Of a stretch of DNA of 64,000 nucleotides, positions 15,920 through 24,480 are shown piece by piece. How positions within the stretch are numbered: the first letter of the stretch is position 1; each line of letters begins with the position of its first letter. Below the pieces are notes generated by a model. It did no database searches. It saw nothing but the letters and a program-made list of their open reading frames with translations, and was not told the origin of the DNA. This DNA is from Pseudomonas sp. JAI120 (GTDB taxonomy: Bacteria; Pseudomonadota; Gammaproteobacteria; Pseudomonadales; Pseudomonadaceae): assembly GCF_014207255.1 (NCBI RefSeq), contig NZ_JACHCZ010000001.1, positions 670,592 to 734,591 of the forward strand, read 5' to 3'. The position numbers and the translations under genes were made by a program.

Positions 15920-17743
15920 ATGTTTCGCAGATTGCGCGGTATTCCGCTGCTGGGTTGCCTGCTGGGCAGCCTCGGTTGCCATGGGCAACCGCCGGCACCG
16001 CCGCCCATTCAGAAGGGTGACTACGGCGCGATCATCCGCTACCTGCAAGCCCGCATTCCCCGGGCGATCGCCCAAGAGCATATCGCCGGCCTGTCGATTG
16101 CCCTGGTCAATGGCCAGGAGCTGATCTGGGCCCAGGGCTTCGGCCTGGCCGACAAGGCCCGGGGCGTACCGGTCACGCCCAACACGGCGTTCCGTGCCGG
16201 TGGCATTTCCAAGCTGCTCACCGCCACGGCCGCGCTGCAATGTGTGGAACAACAACGGCTGGCGCTGGATGCGCCGATCCAGCAGACCCTGCGCGAGTTT
16301 TACGTGCGCTCGCGCTTTCATGACGACCAGGCCGCTGCCGACCGCGCTGTCACCCTGCGGCGTTTACTCAGCCACCAGTCCGGCCTGCCCAGTGAACACC
16401 TGCGTGACCTGCGCAGCACCTACGCCATGGGGCAGATGCCGATGCGCGTGTCAGGGGTTTGGCTGAGCAGCCCGCCAGGCTCGCAGGTGGCGTATTCCAA
16501 CCTCGGTTATGCCCTGGTGGGCGCGGCCATCGAGCGCAGCAGCGGCAAAAGCTTTGAAGCCCAGTTGCAAAACAGCCTGCTCAAGCCGCTGGAAATGAAC
16601 CAGTCGAGTTTTGTCGGCACCGCCAGCCAGCAGGCGTTCCGCGCCCTGGGCTACACGGACGGCGTTGCCAGTACCGATGGCCCGGTGCGCGACATCGCCG
16701 CCAGCGGCCTGTGGGCAAGCCCGAAAGACCTCGGGCATTACGTGCACATGCTCTTCGCCCAAGGCGTCTACAAAGGCAACCGCGTGCTGGGCAGCACTTC
16801 GATTGACGCGATGTTCACCCAGCAGAACACCGGCAATGCGCTGGACTTCGATTGCCAGATGGGCTTGGGCTGGTTCCTCGCCCCATGCGGTGACGAACCC
16901 GTCGGCCCCGGTATACGCACCTACCAGCACAGCGGTGGCGGCGACGATTTTGCCGCGCAGTTGAGCCTGCTGCCCGACCAGCAACTGGCCGTGATCATCA
17001 TGGCCAATGACAGCAACGCCGAAGACCTGGTGGCCGGCCTGGCCACCGACACCCTGCGCCTGCTGCTCCAGGCGCAAACCGGCCACGCGGTCTGCGCCGA
17101 CGACTGCCAGGCGCCCAGCCACGGCCTGAAACTGCGCCACGTGCCGGCCGCCATCGACCGCAAGCGCCTGGCCGGGTTCTACGCCACCGCCTGGGGCGTG
17201 TTCCGGATCAAGGATGACGATCAGCGGCTGTCGGGCCAGTTGGCCGGCTACACCTTCGAATTGGTGCGCGACGACGACGGCTGGTTGCGCGCGCAGAAGA
17301 AAGTGCTCGGCTTCTGGCTCAAGGACCTCGGCGAACTGGGCCGCGTGCAACTGGACGTGATCAGCGTGCAAGGCCGCCAGATGCTCACCGCCCGCAGCCA
17401 CGGCCAGCGCGTGGCTATCGGTGAGCGCATCGAGCCGCTGCCCTTGCCCTCGGCCTGGGCCGACACCATCGGCACCTATCAAGTGCTCAACACCCATGAG
17501 CCGGACGCCCCCCTGAGCGGCATCAGCGTGCGCCTGGAAGACGGCTTCCTGGTGATCCGCGGCCAACTGCACGACGAACCGCTGACCGACTACATCCTGC
17601 TGCCGATCGACAACGCCCATGCGGTCCTCGCCGGTAACGGCTACGGCCTGGGCGATACGGTGAGCCGCCAGATCAACGGTCTCAGCGCCTCGGGCTACGC
17701 CTTCAAACGCACCCGCTCCCCTCATAAACCCTTGGCCTTCTAA
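15920..17743 (+). CDS. Lipoprotein with beta-lactamase/PBP fold lacking the nucleophilic serine
   Basis: 607 residues from the ATG at 15920 (a GTG at 15911 is also in frame). A short basic start, a hydrophobic run and GSLGC with Cys20 look like a lipoprotein signal. Residues 35-375 form a serine-hydrolase fold: Tyr192-Ser-Asn194 and His337-Ser-Gly339 are present. The SxxK motif is altered: the family reads FRxGSVSK, here residues 91-98 read FRAGGISK, so Gly95 replaces the catalytic Ser while Lys98 is kept. The C-terminal 230 residues contain beta-rich modules seen in Pab87-like proteins. It is probably a periplasmic binding or scaffold protein; 18 bp separate it from the MipA/OmpV gene, suggesting joint work on peptidoglycan. 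Confidence 0.82.
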   Translation: MFRRLRGIPLLGCLLGSLGCHGQPPAPPPIQKGDYGAIIRYLQARIPRAIAQEHIAGLSIALVNGQELIWAQGFGLADKARGVPVTPNTAFRAGGISKLLTATAALQCVEQQRLALDAPIQQTLREFYVRSRFHDDQAAADRAVTLRRLLSHQSGLPSEHLRDLRSTYAMGQMPMRVSGVWLSSPPGSQVAYSNLGYALVGAAIERSSGKSFEAQLQNSLLKPLEMNQSSFVGTASQQAFRALGYTDGVASTDGPVRDIAASGLWASPKDLGHYVHMLFAQGVYKGNRVLGSTSIDAMFTQQNTGNALDFDCQMGLGWFLAPCGDEPVGPGIRTYQHSGGGDDFAAQLSLLPDQQLAVIIMANDSNAEDLVAGLATDTLRLLLQAQTGHAVCADDCQAPSHGLKLRHVPAAIDRKRLAGFYATAWGVFRIKDDDQRLSGQLAGYTFELVRDDDGWLRAQKKVLGFWLKDLGELGRVQLDVISVQGRQMLTARSHGQRVAIGERIEPLPLPSAWADTIGTYQVLNTHEPDAPLSGISVRLEDGFLVIRGQLHDEPLTDYILLPIDNAHAVLAGNGYGLGDTVSRQINGLSASGYAFKRTRSPHKPLAF

Positions 17744-17761
17744 CCCCATATGGAACCCTTT

Positions 17762-18553
17762 ATGCGCTCAACCCCCCTGTACCTGTCGCTTTCCTCACTC
17801 TGCCTGCTGGCCGCTGCCGACCGCGCAATTGCCGAAGACTGGCAATACAGCCTCAAGGCCGGCATGGCCAACGTGCCCCGCTACAGCGGCAGCGATGAAC
17901 GCATGACCGCGCCGGTGCTGGGCGGCAAAGTCGTCAGCCCCTGGGGGATCTTCCTCGACACCGATAAAGGCCTGGGCTGGGGCTATGAAGGCAACGCCTT
18001 GAGCTTCAGCACCTATATCGGTGCCAGCCATTCACGCAAGGACAAGAATCAAAGCCTGCACGCCGGCTCGAAGCGGCTCAAGGGCATGGGCGAGATCAAG
18101 GCCCGCCCGCAAGTGGGAGTGAGTGCCGGCTATAACCTGGGGGGTGTGATTGTCGGCGCAACCCTGGAGCACGCACTCAAGGAAGATGACCACAAGGACA
18201 GCGGCAAGGCGTTCACCCACCTGGAGCTGAGCCTGGGCACCACGCTCTACGACGGCCGCTACGGATCGGTCGATGCCAGCCTCAACAGTCACTTTGGTGA
18301 CCGCAATTACCTGCAGACCTGGTACGGCGTGACCACCGGCCAGGCCGCGCAAAGTCGCTTCAAGGCCTACAAGGCCGGTGCGGGCAATATCAGCAATGGC
18401 ATGAACCTGGTGTGGAGCCTGCCGATCAGCGAGCACACCCAGTTCTCGACCCTGCTGGATGTGCAATACCTGGCGGATGACGCGGGCAAGAGCCCGATTG
18501 TGGAGCGGCGCTTGCAGACCTCGGTGATGGGGGTGTTGGAATACACCTTTTGA
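17762..18553 (+). CDS. MipA/OmpV-family outer-membrane protein
   Basis: 263 residues. A signal peptide (LSSLCLLAAADRAIAED) is followed by a beta-barrel: SLKAGMANVPRYSGSDERMT at the start, alternating strands, and a C-terminal VMGVLEYTF ending in Phe. MipA in E. coli scaffolds MltA and PBP1B; other members are porin-like. The gene follows the lipoprotein hydrolase-like gene by only 18 bp, so the two are almost surely an operon. ATG 17762 is preferred to the one at 17750 because it directly begins the signal. Confidence 0.88.
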   Translation: MRSTPLYLSLSSLCLLAAADRAIAEDWQYSLKAGMANVPRYSGSDERMTAPVLGGKVVSPWGIFLDTDKGLGWGYEGNALSFSTYIGASHSRKDKNQSLHAGSKRLKGMGEIKARPQVGVSAGYNLGGVIVGATLEHALKEDDHKDSGKAFTHLELSLGTTLYDGRYGSVDASLNSHFGDRNYLQTWYGVTTGQAAQSRFKAYKAGAGNISNGMNLVWSLPISEHTQFSTLLDVQYLADDAGKSPIVERRLQTSVMGVLEYTF

Positions 18554-18572
18554 CCGGGTAAGCCCGTCAGAA

Positions 18573-18604
18573 AATGTGGGAAGGGGCTGGCTCCCTCCCA
18601 CATT
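18573..18604. repeat. Short REP hairpin
   Basis: AATGTGGGAAGGGGCTGGCT is followed by CCCTCCCACATT: a single compact REP stem-loop between two convergent genes (mipA-like and the histidine kinase). It could stop transcription from both sides, though no long U-tract is seen. Confidence 0.7.
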
Positions 18605-18628
18605 TGCCTCCCACTGTTCTCCGGATAC

Positions 18629-19906
18629 CTATTCGGCATAAGCCCACGTCATGCGAAACGACGCCCCGCCCCACTCCGAATCCAACACCTGCACTTGCCC
18701 GCCATGCCACTGCGACACCCGCTGCACCAGCGCCAGGCCGAGGCCGAAGCCGCCGGTGCGGCGATCGCGGCTGGCATCCAGGCGTATGAAGGGCTGGAAG
18801 ATCCTGGCCCGACCTTCCTCGGGCACGCCAGGGCCGTCGTCACACACACGCACTTCGTAGCCCTCGCCGAACTTGACCAGCGACACCTCGACCCGGCGCT
18901 CGGCATAACGGATGGCATTGCGCAGCAGGTTGATCACGGCGCGGGCCATGAAGCGCGGTTCGATCTGGATAACGTCGACCTCGCAGCTACGCAGCGTCAG
19001 CTGAATACCGGCCGCCTCCGCCTCCAGCGCGACGCTGCCGATCACGCTGTCGAGCCAGCTGTGAGCCTCGATGCGCTCGCGGGTGACCTGGGTGGCGCCG
19101 CGCTCCAGACTGGCGTAGGTGAGCAGTTCGGACACCATCTCCTCCAGCTCGCCGAGGTCGGCGTACATATCGGCGATCAATGCGCCCCGCTGGTGCGGGT
19201 CGGCCTGTTGCTTGAGCTGGTCGAGCTCGAACGATAACCGTGCAATCGGTGTACGCAGCTCGTGGGACACTGCATTGGTGAGTTCGCGCTGGTTGGCGAT
19301 CAGGCTTTCGATGCGCTCGGCCATCTGGTTGAAGTGCCCGGCCAGCGCACGCACGGTGGAGCTGCGCGGCAGCAGGATGCGCGAGCCGAGGTCGTTGTCG
19401 CCAAAACGTTGCGCGGCCAGGCGGATATGTTCCAGGTCCCGCCAATGCGGGCGCACCCAGAAATACAGGACGATGGCCAGGCACAGCCCGAGAAAACCAT
19501 AGGCCCACAGGTATAACCACTTGGGCTCTTCCGGCAGCTTGATTTCCAGCAGTTGCGAGCCATCGTCGATGGCCGTGAGAAACTCCATGAAGTCGCCGCG
19601 CACTACCAGCAGGCCCTGGTCCAGGAGCTTTCGTTCGCGCTCGGTGAGGGCCTGGGTTTCCTTCTGCACCAGCTTCAGCAGCAACCCATAATGAGGCTGC
19701 AACTCGGCCAGCCGGGCCTGGCGCTCATCCCCACGCAGCGGACGCAATTGCTCCACCAGCCCATACGCCGGGCCACGCAGGGCTTCGCGGTTATAGGTCT
19801 CGTTGGCTTCGGGGAGCAGCTCGTCGAAGGTGTAGTTGACCAGCCAGATCGCTCCTGCAAGGCCGATCGCCAGAATCACATACAGGCGCAGAAACAGGCG
19901 CAGCAT
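18629..19906 (-). CDS. rstB: RstB-type sensor histidine kinase
   Basis: 425 residues. Membrane helices near 5-25 and 130-150 flank a periplasmic domain of about 100 residues. A HAMP-like linker follows, then the dimerisation box with His215 (NAVSHELRTPIARL), an N-box (LLRNAIRYAERR), and G-boxes (CDDGPGVPEE, GGFGLGLALV). The order and the short periplasmic domain resemble RstB. It starts immediately after the stop of the response-regulator gene (no gap), so the pair is cotranscribed with the regulator first. The signal sensed is unknown. Confidence 0.88.
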   Translation of the reverse strand: MLRLFLRLYVILAIGLAGAIWLVNYTFDELLPEANETYNREALRGPAYGLVEQLRPLRGDERQARLAELQPHYGLLLKLVQKETQALTERERKLLDQGLLVVRGDFMEFLTAIDDGSQLLEIKLPEEPKWLYLWAYGFLGLCLAIVLYFWVRPHWRDLEHIRLAAQRFGDNDLGSRILLPRSSTVRALAGHFNQMAERIESLIANQRELTNAVSHELRTPIARLSFELDQLKQQADPHQRGALIADMYADLGELEEMVSELLTYASLERGATQVTRERIEAHSWLDSVIGSVALEAEAAGIQLTLRSCEVDVIQIEPRFMARAVINLLRNAIRYAERRVEVSLVKFGEGYEVRVCDDGPGVPEEGRARIFQPFIRLDASRDRRTGGFGLGLALVQRVSQWHGGQVQVLDSEWGGASFRMTWAYAE

Positions 19907-20614
19907 CTAGACCTCCCACGCAAACGGATTGAATAGATAACCCTTGCCCCAGATGGTCTTGATGCACACCGGCTCACGGGGGTTGTCATTGAGCTTGCCG
20001 CGCAGCTTGCTGATGTACACATCGACGCTGCGGTTAAGGCCATCGAAGGCGATGCCGCGCATGCGGTTGAGGATGTCGTCGCGGGAAAGAATCTTGCCCG
20101 CGCTGCTGGCCAGCAACCACAGCAGTTCGAACTCCATGGTGGTGAGGTCGATCTGCTCGTCCCCCAGGCTGACCACCCGGCAACTGCGGTCAATCGCCAA
20201 GCGGCCGAACGCGAGGGCGCCGCGCACCGTCGGCTCCGGCGCCTGGCGACGTTGCAGGGCGCGCAGGCGGGCCAGGAGTACCGGCGGCTTGATCGGTTTG
20301 ATCACATAGTCGTCGGCACCCGACTCCAGGCCGAGGATGTGGTCGAGGTCGTCTTCCTTGGCGGTGAGAATCACAATCGGCGTGTCGGACACGTTGCGAA
20401 TCTCGCGGCACACGTGCAGGCCGCTCTGACCCGGCAGCATCAGGTCGAGCACGACGATCTTCGGTTTGAACGCCAGGAACGCCGCGAACGCTTCATCGCC
20501 GCGGTGCACCACGCGCACCTCAAAACCATGCTGTGACAGAAAATGCGCGATCAGCCCTGCCAGCTTCTCGTCGTCCTCAACGAGCAGGACCTTGCCCAAA
20601 CCCAGGTTTTCCAT
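19907..20614 (-). CDS. rstA: RstA-type OmpR-family response regulator
   Basis: 235 residues. The receiver domain has the acidic pair in VEDDEK, phospho-acceptor Asp57 (VVLDLMLPGQSG) and the switch Lys in YVIKPIKP. The C-terminal winged helix contains TTMEFELLWLLASSAG, NRMRGIAFDGLNRSVDVYIS and ends IWGKGYLFNPFAW, a tail typical of RstA. It regulates genes together with the kinase downstream. An MFS gene is divergent 157 bp away and is a possible target. Confidence 0.9.
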   Translation of the reverse strand: MENLGLGKVLLVEDDEKLAGLIAHFLSQHGFEVRVVHRGDEAFAAFLAFKPKIVVLDLMLPGQSGLHVCREIRNVSDTPIVILTAKEDDLDHILGLESGADDYVIKPIKPPVLLARLRALQRRQAPEPTVRGALAFGRLAIDRSCRVVSLGDEQIDLTTMEFELLWLLASSAGKILSRDDILNRMRGIAFDGLNRSVDVYISKLRGKLNDNPREPVCIKTIWGKGYLFNPFAWEV

Positions 20615-20771
20615 AAGTTCTCAGTGTGCAGACGCGGATTGAAGAGCGGGCATTATAGGTGGCAAGCTGGGCAACTAACGTAACTGGCCAGCTGGCGCCG
20701 ACGAAGCTTCATGCTTTTAAGAGTTTTTAACAAATAGCCTGCAATCTTTAACGCCATTCACAGGGAGTTGT

Positions 20772-21971
20772 ATGCGCAAGGATTACCTGGCGTTCTTCGT
20801 TTCACTGTTCCTGTCGCGGCTGGCGGACCAGATTCTGTTATTTATCGTGCCGCTGATTGTGTTCCAGACCACCCACAGCGTGTCCTGGGCGGGGCTGGCG
20901 TTTTTCGTTGAGTCACTGCCGCGCTATCTGGCGTTCCCGGTGTGCGGGGCGTTGTGCGACAAGTATTCACCTGTGCGCATCCTGCATATCAGCCAGGTTT
21001 ACCGGGCGTTGGCCTGTGTGGCGGCGGTGGCCTTGTATGGGATGTTCGACGGTATCTACTGGCTGGTGCTGCTGTCGGCGTTGTGCGGGGTGCTGACGAC
21101 CCAGGGCATCATGGCCCGCGAAGTGTTGATGCCCCATGTCTTCCAGCAATACAGCTATGCCAAGACCCTCTCCTACTCGCAGATCGCCGACCAGAGCGGC
21201 CTGGTGCTCGGGCCGCTGGTGGCCGCGCTGATGCTGGAGGTGTGGGCCTGGCATTGGGTGGTGCTGGGGGTTGCCGGGTTGTTTGTGCTGGCGGACCTGG
21301 CGATGCTGGCCTGGCAGCGTAAAACCACGGCAAACCTGGAAACCCATCAGCAGCACCGGGATATCTGGCTGCAACCGCTGCGCATCGCCTTCGGGCATAT
21401 CCGTAACCTGGTGGAGCTGAAGCGGATCATTACCCTGGCGGTCGGCGTGAACCTGATCATCGGCGTGACGCTGGCCACCTCCGCCGCCATGGTCACCGGC
21501 CTGTACGCCGCCGACAAGGACACCTATGCCCTGCTCCAGGCGGCCGGCGCGGGGGTGACCATCGCGATTCTGTTTTACCTGGCGCGCGCCACCTTGCCCT
21601 TGAAAGTGCTGGGCGGGCTGTCTTATTCGATGATAGGCGCCGGCGCGCTGATCATGGCGGTCAGCCCCAACCTGTGGGCGTACACCCTGGGCTTCCTGCT
21701 GGTCACCGGCTTCGACAAGATGTTCAACGTCTACCTGCGCAGCACCCGTCAGCGGGTCATTCCCGTGCAGGACTTCGGCAAGACGGTGGGCGTGATCACC
21801 TTGCTCAACAACCTGCCCCAGCCGCTGGCCGGCCTGGTGATTGCACTGCTGGCTGCGCCCTTGGGCACGCAAACGGTGATCCTGCTACTGACCGGGATCA
21901 CCGCATTGATCGGCGTGGCCGTGGCCTCAGGCTGGCACGCCACTGTGAAAGCGGAACTCGATGTCGGGTGA
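20772..21971 (+). CDS. MFS transporter (EntS-like group)
   Basis: 399 residues with about eleven or twelve membrane helices. Residue order and the loop CGALCDKYSPVRIL between helices 2 and 3 resemble the enterobactin-exporter-like MFS group. It likely works as an inner-membrane exporter, but the substrate is unknown. GGGAG sits 6 nt before the ATG. It is divergent from rstA. Its last 45 bp overlap the convergent miaE gene, an unusually long overlap. Confidence 0.85.
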   Translation: MRKDYLAFFVSLFLSRLADQILLFIVPLIVFQTTHSVSWAGLAFFVESLPRYLAFPVCGALCDKYSPVRILHISQVYRALACVAAVALYGMFDGIYWLVLLSALCGVLTTQGIMAREVLMPHVFQQYSYAKTLSYSQIADQSGLVLGPLVAALMLEVWAWHWVVLGVAGLFVLADLAMLAWQRKTTANLETHQQHRDIWLQPLRIAFGHIRNLVELKRIITLAVGVNLIIGVTLATSAAMVTGLYAADKDTYALLQAAGAGVTIAILFYLARATLPLKVLGGLSYSMIGAGALIMAVSPNLWAYTLGFLLVTGFDKMFNVYLRSTRQRVIPVQDFGKTVGVITLLNNLPQPLAGLVIALLAAPLGTQTVILLLTGITALIGVAVASGWHATVKAELDVG

Positions 21972-22529
21972 TTCGATCAGGTCCTGCTCCGCCGCCCTCA
22001 CCCGCTCGATCACCTGGGCGATATCCTTGGCGTCGCCATACTGGTAGGCCAGCTTCAGGTAACCCTGGAAGTGCCGCGCCTCGCTTTTCAGCAGGCCGAA
22101 ATAAAACTTGCCGAGTTCTTCGTCCAAATGCGGCACCAGTGCTTCGAAACGCTCGCAACTGCGTGCTTCGATAAACGCGCCGACGACCAGGGTGTCCACC
22201 AGCTTGACCGGCTCGTGGCTGCGTACCACCTTGCGCAAACCCGAGGCGTAACGCCCGGCATGCAACTGGCGCAGTTCGACTTTGCGCTTTTTCATCAGGC
22301 GCATGACCTGCTCGTGGTGCACCAGTTCTTCCCGGGCCAGGCGCGACATCATATTGATCAGGTCAACGTGGCCATGGTACTTGGCGATCAGGCTCAGGGC
22401 GGTGCTGGCTGCTTTGAATTCGCAGTTCTTGTGGTCGATCAGCAGGGTGTCCTGGTCGGCCAATGCGGCCTGCACCCAGGCATCGGGGGTGGGGCAACCG
22501 AGGAATTCGTGGATTTCGGGCAGGTTCAT
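21927..22529 (-). CDS. miaE: tRNA-(ms2io6A37) hydroxylase MiaE
   Basis: 200 residues. A ferritin-like diiron four-helix protein. The iron ligands are visible in two motifs, LAREELVHHEQVMRLM and LKSEARHFQGYLKLAY, with a third acidic residue in EARSCERFEAL. MiaE uses oxygen to hydroxylate the modified adenosine at position 37 of tRNAs reading UNN codons. ATG 22529 is chosen; the upstream in-frame TTG is unlikely. It is convergent with and overlaps the MFS gene by 45 bp, and divergent from the universal stress gene. Confidence 0.93.
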   Translation of the reverse strand: MNLPEIHEFLGCPTPDAWVQAALADQDTLLIDHKNCEFKAASTALSLIAKYHGHVDLINMMSRLAREELVHHEQVMRLMKKRKVELRQLHAGRYASGLRKVVRSHEPVKLVDTLVVGAFIEARSCERFEALVPHLDEELGKFYFGLLKSEARHFQGYLKLAYQYGDAKDIAQVIERVRAAEQDLIESPDIEFRFHSGVPA

Positions 22530-22602
22530 CGGGCTCACGGGCAAAGGATCACAAAAGGCCGCCGATTATACCGACCGCGCCGCAGACCACCAGCCACCGG
22601 CC

Positions 22603-22616
22603 TTGATGTGCATCAA
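22603..22616 (+). promoter_or_regulatory. ANR/FNR-type site upstream of the universal stress gene
   Basis: TTGATGTGCATCAA is a perfect match to the ANR/FNR consensus TTGAT-N4-ATCAA. A 12-bp palindrome, CAACTATAGTTG (22636-22647), contains a -10-like TATAGT at 22640-22645. The predicted transcription start near 22652 puts the box centre at about -42, the class II activator position. Several Pseudomonas usp genes are known to be ANR-activated under low oxygen. Confidence 0.75.
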
Positions 22617-22677
22617 CATGACGTCTGGCGGGCAGCAACTATAGTTGTTCCACGCCCACCCTTTTGGAGATCCGACC

Positions 22678-23541
22678 ATGCAAGCCATTCGCAGCATCCT
22701 GGTGGTCATCGAGCCCGAGCATTCGGAAAGCCTGGCCCTCAAGCGCGCCAAGCTGATCGCCGGGGTTACCGGCGCGCACCTGCACTTGCTGGTCTGCGAC
22801 CGGAAACACGAGCACTCGGCGCTGTTGAGCCTGCTCAAGTCCGGTTTGCAGGAGGACGGTTACAGCGTCAGCACGGAGCAGGCGTGGAACGAAAGCCTGC
22901 ATGACACCATTATCGAGGTGCAGCAGGCTGAAGGCTGCGGGCTGGTGATCAAGCAGCACTTTCCCGACAGCCCGCTGAAAAAAGCGCTGCTGACACCGGC
23001 GGACTGGAAGCTGCTGCGCTTCTGCCCGACGCCGGTGTTGCTGGTCAAGACGTCCACGCCTTGGGCGGAGAGAGTGATTCTGGCGGCGATTGATGTGGGC
23101 AATACCGATGCCGAGCACCGCTCGCTGCATAATTCGATCATCGATCACGGCTTTGATATCGCCAGCCTGGCGAAGGCGCAGTTGCACGTGATCAGCGCCC
23201 ACCCATCGCCGATGTTGTCGGCGGCGGACCCGACGTTTCAACTCAAGGAAACCATCGAGGCGCGCTATCGCGAGCAGTGCAAGGCGTTCCAGGCGGAATT
23301 CGATGTGGATGACGCACACCTGCATATCGAGGAAGGCCCGGCGGATGTGCTGATTCCCTTCGCGGCGCATAAATGGCAGGCGGCCGTGACCATTATCGGC
23401 ACCGTGGCGCGCACCGGGATTTCCGGGGCGCTGATCGGCAATACGGCGGAGGTGATACTGGATGCGGTGGAAAGTGATGTGCTGGTGCTCAAGCCGCAGA
23501 CATTGATGGATCACCTGGAAGAACTGGCGACCAAGGCCTGA
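22678..23541 (+). CDS. Tandem-domain universal stress protein (UspE-like)
   Basis: 287 residues holding two Usp domains, about 1-140 and 145-285. Each starts with a hydrophobic strand (RSILVVIEPE; VILAAIDVGN). The second domain has an ATP-loop-like end, IGTVARTGISGALIGNTAEV. Such proteins help survival under anaerobic or energy stress. GGAG is 10 nt before the ATG at 22678. The ANR-type site above suggests oxygen-limited induction. Confidence 0.9.
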   Translation: MQAIRSILVVIEPEHSESLALKRAKLIAGVTGAHLHLLVCDRKHEHSALLSLLKSGLQEDGYSVSTEQAWNESLHDTIIEVQQAEGCGLVIKQHFPDSPLKKALLTPADWKLLRFCPTPVLLVKTSTPWAERVILAAIDVGNTDAEHRSLHNSIIDHGFDIASLAKAQLHVISAHPSPMLSAADPTFQLKETIEARYREQCKAFQAEFDVDDAHLHIEEGPADVLIPFAAHKWQAAVTIIGTVARTGISGALIGNTAEVILDAVESDVLVLKPQTLMDHLEELATKA

Positions 23542-23567
23542 CGCCGATCCCCCAGACACCCGAGATC

Positions 23568-23602
23568 CAATGTGGGAGGGGGCTTGCCCCCCCCCACATT
23601 TG
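23568..23602. repeat. Short REP hairpin
   Basis: CCAATGTGGGAGGGGGCTTG followed by CCCCCCCCCACATTTGG forms one REP stem-loop between the convergent usp and DUF1289 genes. Confidence 0.7.
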
Positions 23603-23613
23603 GATGTGTGTTG

Positions 23614-24084
23614 TCAGTCAGCGAGCGCATCTTTCAGGAACGCCGGGGCGATATAGCGCTGGTAATGCGCCTCGGACAGGATAAAGAACTCACGGTCGAT
23701 GGCATCGCGCAGTTCCGGCAAGGCCCAGTCGCGAAACTCCGGCAACAGCACCATACCGTACGCTTCCAGGTTATTGATCACCCGCGCCCCGCGGGCAATC
23801 AGCTGGTACGCCCAGCAGTACTCGGACTGGTGCGGCACGAAACGGATCTTGCGCTGCTCCAGTTGGCCGCGCAGGGTCTTGGGGTCGAAAATCTCGAGCT
23901 TGCCGGCCATCACCTGCACCAACAGTTGCTCAAGCCGCAGCCAGACCGCGCGTTTTTCTTCTTCGTTATAGCCATTCCACTGGATCACTTCGTGGTGGAA
24001 GCGCTTGCAGCCACGGCACACAAGATCGCCGTAAACCGTGGAGCAGAGGCCGACGCAGGGGGTCTTGATGGTTTGGTTGGACAT
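23614..24084 (-). CDS. DUF1289-containing protein
   Basis: 156 residues. The N-terminus carries the DUF1289 cysteine motif, PCVGLCSTVYGDLVCRGCKR with Cys10, Cys14, Cys23 and Cys26, a likely metal or Fe-S site, followed by FHHEVIQWNGYNEEEKRAVW. The rest is helical and unrecognised. The function of the family is unknown. ATG 24084 is preferred; an in-frame start 12 bp upstream adds MLLP. It is divergent from acnB, and the long gap between them holds the structured leader. Confidence 0.8.
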   Translation of the reverse strand: MSNQTIKTPCVGLCSTVYGDLVCRGCKRFHHEVIQWNGYNEEEKRAVWLRLEQLLVQVMAGKLEIFDPKTLRGQLEQRKIRFVPHQSEYCWAYQLIARGARVINNLEAYGMVLLPEFRDWALPELRDAIDREFFILSEAHYQRYIAPAFLKDALAD

Positions 24085-24232
24085 GGGCAACAACACGCAA
24101 ATCAGCGAAACAGTGCGCCATGTTAGCCCTTTGTCTAAGGTTGTTCACCCAGCAAACTTGGTGATGCAACTTACCTTTAGAAATTTTTTGCCGTAGAATC
24201 ATCCGGCCTTGTAAGGCGCCAATAATCCGCTG

Positions 24233-24369
24233 GAAGCTGTTTTCAAAGCGTCACGAGCACAGTCGTTCCTTCAGAACGGTGTTGGCGATGGTTATCACCC
24301 GGTAGGTAATAGCCAGCGCCAACCCTCATCAGTTCCGTTCTGCAGGCGTAAAACTTTGAAAGCAGCTTC
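24233..24369 (+). ncRNA. Strongly folded acnB leader or embedded small RNA
   Basis: Four nested arms read by eye. The outer arm GAAGCTGTTTTCAAAG (24233-24248) pairs with CTTTGAAAGCAGCTTC (24354-24369), 16 pairs with one G-U. Inside it, CAGAACGG (24272-24279) pairs with CCGTTCTG (24335-24342), GTTGGCG (24281-24287) with CGCCAAC (24317-24323), and TGGTTATCACC (24289-24299) with GGTAATAGCCA (24305-24315) with one mismatch. The loop is five bases. It ends about 110 bp before the acnB start. It could be a cis-regulatory leader, an sRNA, or a miniature inverted-repeat element. Confidence 0.6.
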
Positions 24370-24480
24370 TGTAAGGAATGCCGGCAGCGCTGGCTTTGCG
24401 GCCCAAAAAGCCCCCGAGCGCATGCGTGCCGTTCATTTCTGGATGAGCGTCCCGTGGGACCACTGATGAGGGTAATAACT

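Noticed and set aside
24172..24199. TAGAAT as -10 of an acnB promoter
   Set aside because: A plausible -10, but the matching -35 (TTACCT) is poor, so no promoter is annotated.
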